Assembly: GCA_001898995.1 (NCBI GenBank)
Contig: MKVZ01000005.1
Location: forward strand, 107,652 to 171,651
Length of the DNA: 64,000 nucleotides
DNA from: Rhizobiales bacterium 63-22
GTDB lineage: Bacteria > Pseudomonadota > Alphaproteobacteria > Rhizobiales > Rhizobiaceae
Direction: 5' to 3'
Below the pieces are notes generated by a model. It made no database searches. It saw only the letters and a list, made by a program, of their open reading frames with translations, and was not told where the DNA came from. This document shows positions 55,420-63,659 of the stretch, one piece after another (within the stretch, counting starts at the first letter, position 1; every line of letters starts with the position of its first letter). The position numbers and the translations under genes are program-made.

Positions 55420-56184
55420 GTGACCGTTCACTTCATCGGCGCGGGGCCGGGGGCCGCCGACCTCATCACTGTGCGCGGCCTGCGGCTGATCGAAAAATGC
55501 CCGGTCTGCATCTATGCCGGCTCGCTGGTACCGAAGGAAGTTGTGGCCTCGGCGCCTGCCGGCGCGCGGCTGGTCGACAGTTCTTCGCTGACGCTGAACG
55601 AGATCATCGCGGAAATCGAAGCGGCGCATGGGCGCGGGCAGGACGTGGCGCGGGTGCATTCCGGCGATCCGTCGCTTTACGGCGCGATGGCCGAGCAGAT
55701 GCGCCGGCTCGATGCGCTGGGCATTCCCTATGACGTGACGCCGGGCGTGCCGGCTTTCGCGGCGGCGGCGGCGGCGATGAAGCAGGAACTGACCATTCCC
55801 GAACTCAACCAGACTGTCGTTCTCACCCGGACCTCCATGAAATCCTCCGCCATGCCGGAGGGCGAGGACCTCGCCACGCTGGGACGCTCCGGCGCGACGC
55901 TGGTGATCCATCTCTCCATCCGCAATCTGGACAAGATCGAGCGCGAGCTGACGCCGCTCTATGGCGCGGATTGCCCGGTGGTGGTGGCCTATCGCATCGG
56001 CTGGCCGGACGAGCGGCTATTGCGCGGCACGCTTTCCGATATCGCGGCGAAAGCGGCCGAGGCTGGCCTCGCGCGCACTGCAATGATCTTCGTCGGGCGT
56101 GGGCTCGACCCGAAGAATTTCCGCGATTCGGCACTTTATCACGAGTCCCACAGCCACGTAGCGCGGTCAAAGCCCGAAGCGTGA
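55420..56184 (+). CDS. cobM: Precorrin-4 C11-methyltransferase
   Basis: CobM methylates C-11 of precorrin-4 using S-adenosylmethionine. The 254-residue protein has the tetrapyrrole methylase pattern: 'FIGAGPGAADLITVRGLRLIE', 'CIYAGSLVP', 'VARVHSGDPSLYGAMAEQM', 'YDVTPGVPAFAAAAAAM' and 'YPVVVAY'-type 'CPVVVAYRIGWPDE'. A GGAG ribosome site precedes its GTG/ATG start at 55420. The 3' end overlaps the convergent cobK by 18 bases. Confidence 0.95.
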   Translation: MTVHFIGAGPGAADLITVRGLRLIEKCPVCIYAGSLVPKEVVASAPAGARLVDSSSLTLNEIIAEIEAAHGRGQDVARVHSGDPSLYGAMAEQMRRLDALGIPYDVTPGVPAFAAAAAAMKQELTIPELNQTVVLTRTSMKSSAMPEGEDLATLGRSGATLVIHLSIRNLDKIERELTPLYGADCPVVVAYRIGWPDERLLRGTLSDIAAKAAEAGLARTAMIFVGRGLDPKNFRDSALYHESHSHVARSKPEA

Positions 56185-56913
56185 GCGGATGAAGTCGGCC
56201 GCTTGCGTGGCGGTGGCGACGGTCTCGACGGCGGCGCGGGGCGGGCGGGCGATCATCAGCACCGGCAGGGCCAGCGCGCGCGCGGCCTCGACCTTGGCGT
56301 AGGACGCCTCGCCGCCCGAATTGCGGCAGACGATCAGGCCGATGCGCCTTTCGACCAGAAAGCGCTTCTCTTCCTCGAAACCGGCGGGGCGGGCCAGCAC
56401 GATCTCGCTGTCGGGTGGCAGTGCGACCTGCGGCGGGTCGATCATGCGCATGACGAAATGCACGTCGCCGCGCGCCGCGAAGGGCGCGATATGCTGGCGG
56501 CCCAGCGCCAGAAACACGCGCTCGCCGGCGGGGATGGAGCGCATAGCTGCGTGCTCGTCGGCGACCTCGATCCAATTATCGCCCGGCTCGGCCCGCCAGA
56601 GCGGACGTTCGAGCCGCAGCAGCGGACAGCCAGCGACGCTGGACGCCGCGACGGCGTTCTGCGAAATGCGCGTGGCGTAGGGGTGGGTGGCGTCGATGAG
56701 GCAGTCGATCTTTTCGGCTGTGAGATAGGTCGCCAGCCCCTCCGCGCCGCCGAAGCCGCCGCTGCGCACCGCGCCCGCCACCGGAGCGGGGTTGGCGGTA
56801 CGGCCGGCGAGCGAGGTAATTGCCACGACCGGCAGCGCCTCCAGCGCCAGCGCGAGACGGGCCGCCTCCGCTGTGCCGCCGAGGATGAGGATTTTCGGCC
56901 TAGACTCTGGCAA
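56167..56913 (-). CDS. cobK: Precorrin-6A reductase
   Basis: CobK is the NADPH-dependent reductase that turns precorrin-6A into dihydro-precorrin-6. The 248-residue protein has 'LILGGTAEAARLALAL', 'GGFGGAEGLATYL', 'DCLIDATHPYATRISQNAV' and 'EVADEHAAM', typical of CobK/CbiJ. It is translated from the opposite strand to cobM and overlaps its end. The upstream gene cbiD overlaps its start by 14 bases, so the two form one minus-strand unit. Confidence 0.93.
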   Translation of the reverse strand: MPESRPKILILGGTAEAARLALALEALPVVAITSLAGRTANPAPVAGAVRSGGFGGAEGLATYLTAEKIDCLIDATHPYATRISQNAVAASSVAGCPLLRLERPLWRAEPGDNWIEVADEHAAMRSIPAGERVFLALGRQHIAPFAARGDVHFVMRMIDPPQVALPPDSEIVLARPAGFEEEKRFLVERRIGLIVCRNSGGEASYAKVEAARALALPVLMIARPPRAAVETVATATQAADFIRSRFGL

Positions 56914-58018
56914 GGATTTTTCCCTCGCGGTCGGTGACGATGATCTCCACCTCCACCGCCGCGCCGCGCAGGGTGGCGCGCGCGGTTTCCCGCGCTTTGA
57001 GCGCCACGGGCGTGGCGAGGTCGACGCCGATGGATTGAGTCATTTCAAGTGCTTCCTTGGCGGTGTTCGCAAAGAGAATCCGGTCCTTGAGATTGCCGGG
57101 CGCGCCGGCTTCTTCCGCAAGGTCGGCGAGGAAGCCCATATCGACCTGGCTGCGCGCCGAATGCAGGTCGAGCGCGCCCTGCGCCAGCTTGGTGAGCTTG
57201 GCGAAGCCGCCGGCGATGGTGAGCCTGTCTATAGGGTGGTCGCGCAGATATTTGAGCACGCCGCCGGCGAAATCCCCCATATCGAGCACGGCGAAATCGG
57301 GCAGGTGATAGAGCGCCTGCGCGGCGTCCTCCGAGGTGGAGCCGGTCGCGCCCAGCACATGCTTCTGCCCCGCCGCGCGCGCCACGTCGATGCCGCGATG
57401 GATCGAGTGAATCCAGGCCGAGCAGGAGAAGGGATGCACCACGCCAGTGGTGCCCAAAATGGAGATGCCGCCGACGATGCCGAGGCGCGGGTTCCATGTC
57501 TTCCTTGCGATTTCCTCGCCGTTGGGCACGGAAATAGTGATCACGAGATCGGCGGGCAGGCCATATTCGGCGCAGATTTGCTCGCAGATTTCTGTCATCA
57601 TGCGGCGCGGAACCGGATTGATCGCCGCTTCCCCCGGCGGGATAGGCAGGCCGGGGCGGGTGACGGTGCCGACGCCTTCGCCGGCGCGGAAGACCACGCC
57701 CGTGCCCGGCGGGGCGGGGAAGACGGTGGAAATGATCGTCGCGCCGTGGGTCACGTCGGGGTCGTCGCCGGCGTCCTTGACGATGCCGGCCATGGCGTAG
57801 CCTTCGCCCAGACCTTCATAGGCGAGCTGGAAATAGGGCACCTCGCCCTTGGGCAGGATGATGCCTACCGGATCGGGAAATTCGCCGGTGATCAGCGCCG
57901 TCAGCGCCGCCTTGGTCGCGGCGGTGGCGCAGGCGCCCGTGGTCCAGCCGCGCCGCAAAGCCGGCTTTTCCCGATTTTTCCCGTCGTTTTTCTTTTCGGG
58001 GGCGGTTTCGTCATTCAT
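56900..58018 (-). CDS. cbiD: CbiD-type C1-methyltransferase
   Basis: This is the cobalt-precorrin-5B C1-methyltransferase family. The 372-residue protein begins with the family signature 'RRGWTTGACATAATKAALTALITG', then 'VVFRAGEGVGTVTRPGLP' and 'GISILGTTGVVHPFSCSAW'. In the anaerobic pathway CbiD methylates C-1 and works with deacylation by CbiG. Its presence beside CobN, CobM and CobK shows that it replaces the aerobic CobF in this organism. It is divergent from cobA with a 52-55 base spacer. Confidence 0.95.
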   Translation of the reverse strand: MNDETAPEKKNDGKNREKPALRRGWTTGACATAATKAALTALITGEFPDPVGIILPKGEVPYFQLAYEGLGEGYAMAGIVKDAGDDPDVTHGATIISTVFPAPPGTGVVFRAGEGVGTVTRPGLPIPPGEAAINPVPRRMMTEICEQICAEYGLPADLVITISVPNGEEIARKTWNPRLGIVGGISILGTTGVVHPFSCSAWIHSIHRGIDVARAAGQKHVLGATGSTSEDAAQALYHLPDFAVLDMGDFAGGVLKYLRDHPIDRLTIAGGFAKLTKLAQGALDLHSARSQVDMGFLADLAEEAGAPGNLKDRILFANTAKEALEMTQSIGVDLATPVALKARETARATLRGAAVEVEIIVTDREGKILARV

Positions 58019-58020
58019 GG

Positions 58021-58073
58021 ACGCCTTATAATCTATCTGCTAGCTGTGCCGCCACAGAATATGGTGATTTGTG
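58021..58073. promoter_or_regulatory. Divergent promoter region cbiD/cobA
   Basis: Only about 55 bases separate the two starts. TATAAT at 58027-58032 could be a -10 box for cobA, but no good -35 accompanies it. No riboswitch fits in this space. Confidence 0.3.
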
Positions 58074-58937
58074 ATGATGACGGATGCAGGGCGAACGAAT
58101 GCGGGCGGACCGGAACTGCCGTCCATGCAGCCGGGCCATGTCTGGCTCGTGGGCGCGGGGCCGGGCGATCCGGGCCTGCTGACGCTGCTTGCCGCCCATG
58201 CGCTTGGCGAGGCGGACGTGATCGTCCACGATGCGCTGGTGGACGAATCCTGCCTTGCGCTGAAACGCGCCGGCGCGGTTCTCGAATATGCCGGAAAACG
58301 CGGCGGCAAGCCGTCGCCGAAACAGCGCGACATTTCGCTCCGGCTGGTGGAACTGGCGCGGCAGGGCAAGAAAGTGCTGCGCCTCAAGGGCGGCGATCCG
58401 TTCGTGTTCGGGCGCGGGGCGGAGGAGGCGCTAACACTGGTGGAGCATGGCGTGCCGTTCCGCATCGTGCCGGGAATCACCGCCGGAATCGGCGGACTGG
58501 CCTATGCCGGGATCGCCGCCACGCATCGCGGCATCAATCAGTCGGTGACGTTCCTGACTGGGCACGACGCGACGGGGCTTGTGCCCGACCGCATCGACTG
58601 GGAGGGCGTGGCGCGCGGCGCGCCGGTGATCGTGATGTATATGGCCATGAAGCATATCGGCGGCATCGCGCAGAAGCTGATCGCCGCCGGGCGGTCGCCG
58701 GATGAGCCGGTGGCCTTCGTCTGCAATGCCAGCCTGCCCGGCCAGACCGTGCTGGAGACGACGCTCTCGCGCGCTGCGGCGGATGTGGTGGCAGCGGATT
58801 TGCGGCCGCCGGCCATCGTGGTGGTGGGCGAGGCGGTGCGGCTTCGCGCCGGGCTCGACTGGATGGGCGCGCTCGAAGGGCGGCGGCTTGTCGCCGATCC
58901 GCTCGGCACGGGTAAATGGGAGGAAAAAGGCGCATGA
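58074..58937 (+). CDS. cobA: Uroporphyrinogen III C-methyltransferase
   Basis: CobA makes precorrin-2 from uroporphyrinogen III with two S-adenosylmethionine, the branch point from heme to B12. The 287-residue protein has 'VWLVGAGPGDPGLLTLLAAHALGEADVIVHDALV', 'LRLKGGDPFVFGRGAEEA' and 'VPGITAGIGGLAYAGIAATHR'. A GTG at 58071 and an ATG at 58077 are also possible starts; the first 18 residues are outside the conserved fold. It is the first gene of cobA-cobB-cobC-cobD, and the next gene overlaps it by ATGA. Confidence 0.95.
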   Translation: MMTDAGRTNAGGPELPSMQPGHVWLVGAGPGDPGLLTLLAAHALGEADVIVHDALVDESCLALKRAGAVLEYAGKRGGKPSPKQRDISLRLVELARQGKKVLRLKGGDPFVFGRGAEEALTLVEHGVPFRIVPGITAGIGGLAYAGIAATHRGINQSVTFLTGHDATGLVPDRIDWEGVARGAPVIVMYMAMKHIGGIAQKLIAAGRSPDEPVAFVCNASLPGQTVLETTLSRAAADVVAADLRPPAIVVVGEAVRLRAGLDWMGALEGRRLVADPLGTGKWEEKGA

Positions 58938-60241
58938 AGGGTTTCGTGATCGCGGCACCGGCATCGGGCACGGGCAAGACGACGGTGACGCTGGGCCTGC
59001 TGCGGCTCATGCGGCAAAAGGGTGTTGCACTGGCGCCGGTCAAGGTCGGCCCGGATTATATCGACACCGGCTGGCATACGGCCGCCGGCGGAGCGGAATG
59101 TTTCAACCTCGATCCGTGGGCCATGCGGCCGGAACTCGTCAGCGCGCTTTCCGCGCGCATGACCGAGGGCGGCAGGCTGCTCGTCGCCGAAGGCATGATG
59201 GGCCTGTTCGACGGAGCGCTCGATGGCAGCGGCTCCACCGCCGATCTCGCATGTCAGCTCGATCTGCCGGTGGTGCTGGTGGTCGATTGCGCGAAACAGT
59301 CCCATTCGGTCGCGGCGCTGGTATCGGGATTCAGCCGCTTCCGCAGCGATGTGCTGATCTCCGGCCTCATCCTGAACCGCGTTGGCAGCGCCCGCCATGA
59401 AGCCATGCTGCGAAGCGCCTTGAAGCCGCTCGGCATTCCGGTTCTGGGCGTCCTGCCGCGCGACGAGGCGCTGGTCCTGCCGGAACGCCATCTCGGCCTC
59501 GTGCAGGCGGATGAGCACGCCGAACTCGAAGCCTTTCTCGACCACGCCGCGGCGGTGATGGGCGAGCGGATCGACATGGCGGCGCTGCAACGCCTGTGGT
59601 CGGCTCCGTCGCGCCATGACGCCATGGCCAACGTGCCGCGCCTTGATCCTCTCGGCAGCCGCATCGCGGTTGCGCGCGACGACGCCTTCGGCTTCGCCTA
59701 TGCGCATATCCTTGCCGGCTGGCGGCGGCGCGGGGCGGAGATCGCCTTCTTTTCGCCGCTCGCCGACGAGGCCCCGGCGGCCGACGCCGACGCCGTCTAT
59801 CTGCCCGGCGGCTATCCCGAACTCCATGCCGGACGGCTTGCGCAGGCGCGCAATTTCCATGACGGCATGCGCGCGGCGGCTTCGCGCGGCGCGGTGATCT
59901 ATGGCGAGTGCGGCGGCTATATGGTGCTGGGTGACATGCTGGAAGATGGTAACGGCGCGCGTCACGCCATGCTGGGCCTGCTGCCGCTCGAAACCAGTTT
60001 TGCCAAGCGCAGACTGCATCTCGGCTATCGGACCTTGCAACCGCTCGCCGGCTCGCCGTGGAAAATGCCGCTTCGCGGGCATGAGTTTCACTATGCCAGC
60101 ATAGTGCGCGAAGGCGCGGCGGAGCGGCTGTTCCATGTCAGCGATGCGCTCGGCGAGGATCGGGGTGAAGCGGGGCTTCGCGTCGGGACTGTGGCCGGCT
60201 CCTTTATCCATGTCATCGACAGGGCCGGAAGCGCATCTTGA
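58934..60241 (+). CDS. cobB: Hydrogenobyrinic acid a,c-diamide synthase
   Basis: CobB amidates positions a and c of hydrogenobyrinic acid with glutamine and ATP, before cobalt insertion. The 435-residue protein has N-terminal 'VIAAPASGTGKTTVTLGLLRLM', 'EGMMGLFDGALD' and the glutaminase end with Cys in 'IYGECGGYMVLGD' and 'MPLRGHEFHYA'. It shares ATGA with cobA, and its stop overlaps the TTG start of cobC. Confidence 0.95.
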   Translation: MKGFVIAAPASGTGKTTVTLGLLRLMRQKGVALAPVKVGPDYIDTGWHTAAGGAECFNLDPWAMRPELVSALSARMTEGGRLLVAEGMMGLFDGALDGSGSTADLACQLDLPVVLVVDCAKQSHSVAALVSGFSRFRSDVLISGLILNRVGSARHEAMLRSALKPLGIPVLGVLPRDEALVLPERHLGLVQADEHAELEAFLDHAAAVMGERIDMAALQRLWSAPSRHDAMANVPRLDPLGSRIAVARDDAFGFAYAHILAGWRRRGAEIAFFSPLADEAPAADADAVYLPGGYPELHAGRLAQARNFHDGMRAAASRGAVIYGECGGYMVLGDMLEDGNGARHAMLGLLPLETSFAKRRLHLGYRTLQPLAGSPWKMPLRGHEFHYASIVREGAAERLFHVSDALGEDRGEAGLRVGTVAGSFIHVIDRAGSAS

Positions 60242-61278
60242 GCCGCATGATCGAACATGGTGGGATCGAACATGGCGGGGCGCTCGACCGGGCGGTGGCA
60301 CGCTTCGGCGGCACGGCGTCCGGCTGGCTCGATCTTTCGACCGGCATCAATCCGGAGCATTTCCCGCTGCCGGACCTGCCCGCCGAAATTTGGAATCGCC
60401 TCCCCGACGAGGCGCTGTTGCAGGAGACGCTGGCGCTGGCGCGCGATTACTATGGCGTCGCCGCCGATGCGCCGGTGGTGGCCGCGCCCGGCACGCAGGG
60501 GCTGATCCAGCTTGTTCCGAGGCTGCTTGCGCCCGCCACGGTGGCGGTGGTCGGGCCGACTTATCAGGAACATGCCGCTTCCTTCGCTGCGTCGGGCTGG
60601 CGGGTCGCGGAGTGCCGGGCCATCGCGGAGATCCCCGGCGATGCCACGGTGGCGGTGATCGTCAATCCTAACAATCCCGATGGCCGCGTGGCCGGGCGCG
60701 ACGAATTGCTGGCGCTGGCGGCAAGGCTCGGCGCGAAGGGCGGTCTGCTTGCCGTGGACGAAGCCTTCGCCGACGCCGATCCGAGGGCAAGCGTGGCTGG
60801 CGATGCGGCGCATGCGCCGCTGATCGTGCTCAAATCCTTCGGCAAGTTCTTCGGCCTCGCCGGCATCCGCCTCGGCTTCGCGTTTGGCCGTAGCGGCATC
60901 GTTGACGAGATCGCACGGCGGCTCGGGCCATGGGCGGTGCCGGGTCCGACGCTCGCTATCGCGGCGCATGCTTTCCGCGAAACGGATGCGCTGCACGCCT
61001 TCCGTATACGGATCGAGGCGCGGCGGCATGGCTTGTCGGAGGTACTGCGGCGCTGCGGGCTGCGTGAGATCGGCGGCACGGCGCTGTTTGCGCTGGTGGA
61101 ACGGACGGACGCTCATTGCCTGCATGAAGAACTGTGCGAGCAGCATATTCTGGTGCGCAAGTTCGCCTATGCGCCGCACTGGCTGCGCATCGGTCTGGCG
61201 CCTGACGATGCCGGACTGGCGCGTCTGGAGACGGGCCTTCAAAAGGCGGGTGGGCAAAAGGCGAATTTGAGAAAATGA
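60238..61278 (+). CDS. cobC: Threonine-phosphate decarboxylase (aminotransferase-like)
   Basis: This PLP enzyme makes (R)-1-amino-2-propanol phosphate from L-threonine phosphate, the linker of B12. The 346-residue protein belongs to the HisC-like aminotransferases: 'WLDLSTGINPEHFPLPDLP', 'GTQGLIQLVPRLL', 'VNPNNPDGRVAG', PLP Lys in 'LKSFGKFFGLAGIRLGF'. The TTG at 60238 has GGAAG six bases before it and overlaps the cobB stop; an ATG at 60247 is an alternative start. It is third in the cobABCD unit. Confidence 0.92.
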   Translation: MSRMIEHGGIEHGGALDRAVARFGGTASGWLDLSTGINPEHFPLPDLPAEIWNRLPDEALLQETLALARDYYGVAADAPVVAAPGTQGLIQLVPRLLAPATVAVVGPTYQEHAASFAASGWRVAECRAIAEIPGDATVAVIVNPNNPDGRVAGRDELLALAARLGAKGGLLAVDEAFADADPRASVAGDAAHAPLIVLKSFGKFFGLAGIRLGFAFGRSGIVDEIARRLGPWAVPGPTLAIAAHAFRETDALHAFRIRIEARRHGLSEVLRRCGLREIGGTALFALVERTDAHCLHEELCEQHILVRKFAYAPHWLRIGLAPDDAGLARLETGLQKAGGQKANLRK

Positions 61279-61300
61279 TTCCGGATTCTCGGCCAAGCCA

Positions 61301-62290
61301 ATGGAAATAAAGCTGATCGTCCTTGCATTGGCGCTGCTGCTCGACCGGGCGGTGGGCGATCCACCGGCCCTGTGGCGAGCCGTGCCGCATCCGGTGGCGC
61401 TGTTCGGGCGGGCGATATCGTGGGGCGAGAAGCGTCTCAACCGGCGCGGACTTTCCGATGCGGCGCGCAAGCTGAACGGGGTGCTGCTCATGCTAGCGCT
61501 GGTCGCGGCGTGTATCCTTTTCGGCCTCGCGTTCGAAATCCTGCTGCCTCTGGTCGGTTCGGCGGGCGCGGTGGCGGAAATTCTCGTCGTCGCGGTTTTT
61601 CTGGCACAAAAGAGCCTTGCCGATCATGTCGGCGCGGTCGCGCAAGCCTTGCGAACGGACGGCATCGAGGGCGGGCGCAAGGCGGTGTCGATGATCGTCG
61701 GACGCGATCCCGACCGGCTGGACGAGGGCGGCGTCAGCCGTGCGGCCATCGAAAGCCTGGCCGAAAACGCCTCCGACGGCGTGATCGCGCCCGCCTTCTG
61801 GTTCCTTGTGGGCGGCCTGCCGGGACTGTTCGTCTACAAGCTCGTCAACACCGCCGATTCCATGATCGGCCATCGCAGCGCGCGCTATCTTCATTTCGGC
61901 TGGTTCGCGGCAAGGTTCGACGATGTGCTGAATCTGATCCCGGCGCGGCTGACCGGGCTGCTCACGGCCGGCGCATGCGCGCTTGGCCGGGGCGGGAAGG
62001 CGGGGCGCGCTGCGCTCGCCGTCATGTGGCGCGACGCGCGGCTGCACCGCTCGCCCAATGCGGGCTGGCCGGAATCGGCCTTTGCCGGGGCGCTCGGCCT
62101 CGCGCTCGCCGGGCCGCGCCAGTATGGCGAGGAGAAGGTGGAGGGACCGATGCTGAACGCCGCCGGGCGGCGCGATGCGGACGCCGCTGACATCGACGCG
62201 GCGCTGGCGCTGTTCTGGTCCGCCATGAGCCTCGCGACGCTGCTGGTGATCGCGGCTAGTGGTTTGATTCTGACATTCGCATCCGTTTGA
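61301..62290 (+). CDS. cobD: Adenosylcobinamide-phosphate synthase (CbiB type)
   Basis: This is the membrane protein that attaches the aminopropanol linker to adenosylcobyric acid. The 329-residue protein has the CbiB motifs 'LLLDRAVGDPPALWRAVPHPVALFGRAI', 'ASDGVIAPAFWFLVGGLPGLFVYKLVNTADSMIGHRS' and 'RFDDVLNLIPARLTGLL'. The last ten or so residues ('SGLILTFASV') and the stop are encoded by the double-palindrome repeat that begins at 62256, so the natural C-terminus has been replaced. The hydrophobic end may still be functional. Confidence 0.93.
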   Translation: MEIKLIVLALALLLDRAVGDPPALWRAVPHPVALFGRAISWGEKRLNRRGLSDAARKLNGVLLMLALVAACILFGLAFEILLPLVGSAGAVAEILVVAVFLAQKSLADHVGAVAQALRTDGIEGGRKAVSMIVGRDPDRLDEGGVSRAAIESLAENASDGVIAPAFWFLVGGLPGLFVYKLVNTADSMIGHRSARYLHFGWFAARFDDVLNLIPARLTGLLTAGACALGRGGKAGRAALAVMWRDARLHRSPNAGWPESAFAGALGLALAGPRQYGEEKVEGPMLNAAGRRDADAADIDAALALFWSAMSLATLLVIAASGLILTFASV

Positions 62291-62423
62291 TATAGGCACA
62301 GGCGCAAATGTCAGGATCGAAAACCACTAGTAACTTATTGATTATCTAGTGGAACTTTTGAATTTGACATTTGCTCGCCGCTCTATGTCGAATGGGATGC
62401 AAATGTCGAATTCGTTCCACTAG
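62256..62423 (-). repeat. Double-palindrome repeat, copy 2
   Basis: This is the reverse complement of the element at 20212-20380. CTAGTGG...CCACTAG occurs twice (62256-62330 and 62346-62423) with the same linker read backwards. Identity of the second palindrome to copy 1 is high by eye (close to 88%). The element begins inside cobD and ends ten bases before the binding-protein gene's stop. Confidence 0.85.
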
Positions 62424-62434
62424 CCCGATCGGAT

Positions 62435-63559
62435 TTATTTATCTTCTGGGATGAAGCGCTTGCCGTCGAAGCGTTGCAGCCGGTTGGGATTGTCGGTGCG
62501 CATGCCGTTGGCGTCGAACCGGATCGAGCCGAGTACGGTATCGAAGGCGTTGGCGCGCAGCGCATCGGCAAGCGGCTGCTTCGCCGCATCCGCTTTTTTG
62601 GCGGCGTCGGCGGCGATCTCCACCGTGGCATAACCCTTTATCGCATAGGCGCTGACCATCTGGCCGGCCTTGTGCAGCGCTTCGATGGCGGGCTTGGCCG
62701 TGGGCAAGTCCTGCGGCCTCAAAGGCGCGATCATCAGGGTACCCTTGCTGAGAGGCAGTGCGCCGGGCGCCGCGTCGAGCAGGCTGCCGCCGGCGATTTC
62801 CAGCGGATAGCCGAGCGCGGCGGCGCTGGCGCCGATCACAGCGACATCGTCGCGCTCGCCGCCGACATAGACATGGGTGGCGCCGGCGCGGCGCAGGCGC
62901 GCGACCAGCGCATTCTGGTTGTCGAGGCCGGGCCGGTAGGTATCGGTGAACACGGGCCGCAACTGCTGTTCCTTCAGGCGCGCGAGAACGGGACCGGCGC
63001 GCTCGCGCCCCTCGATGGTGCCGTCATCGATCACCGCGAAGGGCTGCGCGCGCCACAGGCTGCCCAGAAAATTCGCGGTGGCGTGCGTTTCCTTGTCGAT
63101 CCCCGTGGTCAGGCGGAACACCGGCATGGGTGGTGTGGCGCGGCGTTCGGCGAGCGTCTGTTCGGCGATATCGGAAAGGATGACCGGGATATTGTGCGCG
63201 GTGAGAACCGGGAGTGCGGCTTCCAGCGCTTCCGGGCAGAGGAAGCCGCCCACCACGCGCACGTTCTGCCGCACGAAGTTTTCGGCGGCCTGCCTGCCGC
63301 CATCTGCGTCGCAATGGTCGTCGGCGACGATGAGTTCCGCACCTTTCACACCTGCCGCCGCATGGGCGCCTTCGGCAAGCTGGCCGCCGAGCGGCGCAAA
63401 GGTGCCCGAAAGCGGTGCGGCCAGCCCCATGCGGAATGCATCCGCATAAGCGGGGCAGGCGGTGGCGAGCGCAGCGGCCAACAGCGGGCCGGTCAGCAAC
63501 AGCCGGGCAAAACTTGCCGGGGCGACGACGGGACGCTTGCGAGGCTCAATCAAGGGCAC
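62435..63559 (-). CDS. ABC-type branched-chain amino acid binding protein (LivJ-like)
   Basis: This 374-residue periplasmic binding protein of the LivJ/leucine-binding class starts with a Tat/Sec-like signal peptide ('ARLLLTGPLLAAALATACPAYA'). The mature part has 'FRMGLAAPLSGTFAPLGGQLAEGAHAA' and 'AELIVADDHCDADGGRQAAENFV', and two Rossmann-like lobes. The start is GTG 63559 with GAAGA upstream; a longer reading from 63682 adds a non-signal N-terminus. No permease or ATPase is adjacent, so it may be an orphan receptor. Ligand is unknown. Confidence 0.8.
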   Translation of the reverse strand: MPLIEPRKRPVVAPASFARLLLTGPLLAAALATACPAYADAFRMGLAAPLSGTFAPLGGQLAEGAHAAAGVKGAELIVADDHCDADGGRQAAENFVRQNVRVVGGFLCPEALEAALPVLTAHNIPVILSDIAEQTLAERRATPPMPVFRLTTGIDKETHATANFLGSLWRAQPFAVIDDGTIEGRERAGPVLARLKEQQLRPVFTDTYRPGLDNQNALVARLRRAGATHVYVGGERDDVAVIGASAAALGYPLEIAGGSLLDAAPGALPLSKGTLMIAPLRPQDLPTAKPAIEALHKAGQMVSAYAIKGYATVEIAADAAKKADAAKQPLADALRANAFDTVLGSIRFDANGMRTDNPNRLQRFDGKRFIPEDK

Positions 63560-63659
63560 GGTCTTCTTTTCGTAGTATTTTGGTTGAAAAACGGGTAGCG
63601 GTTTCCGCGCCTTTGTGCAATGCCCGTAGTATAAACTGGCAGAATGGGTCGATTCCGAC

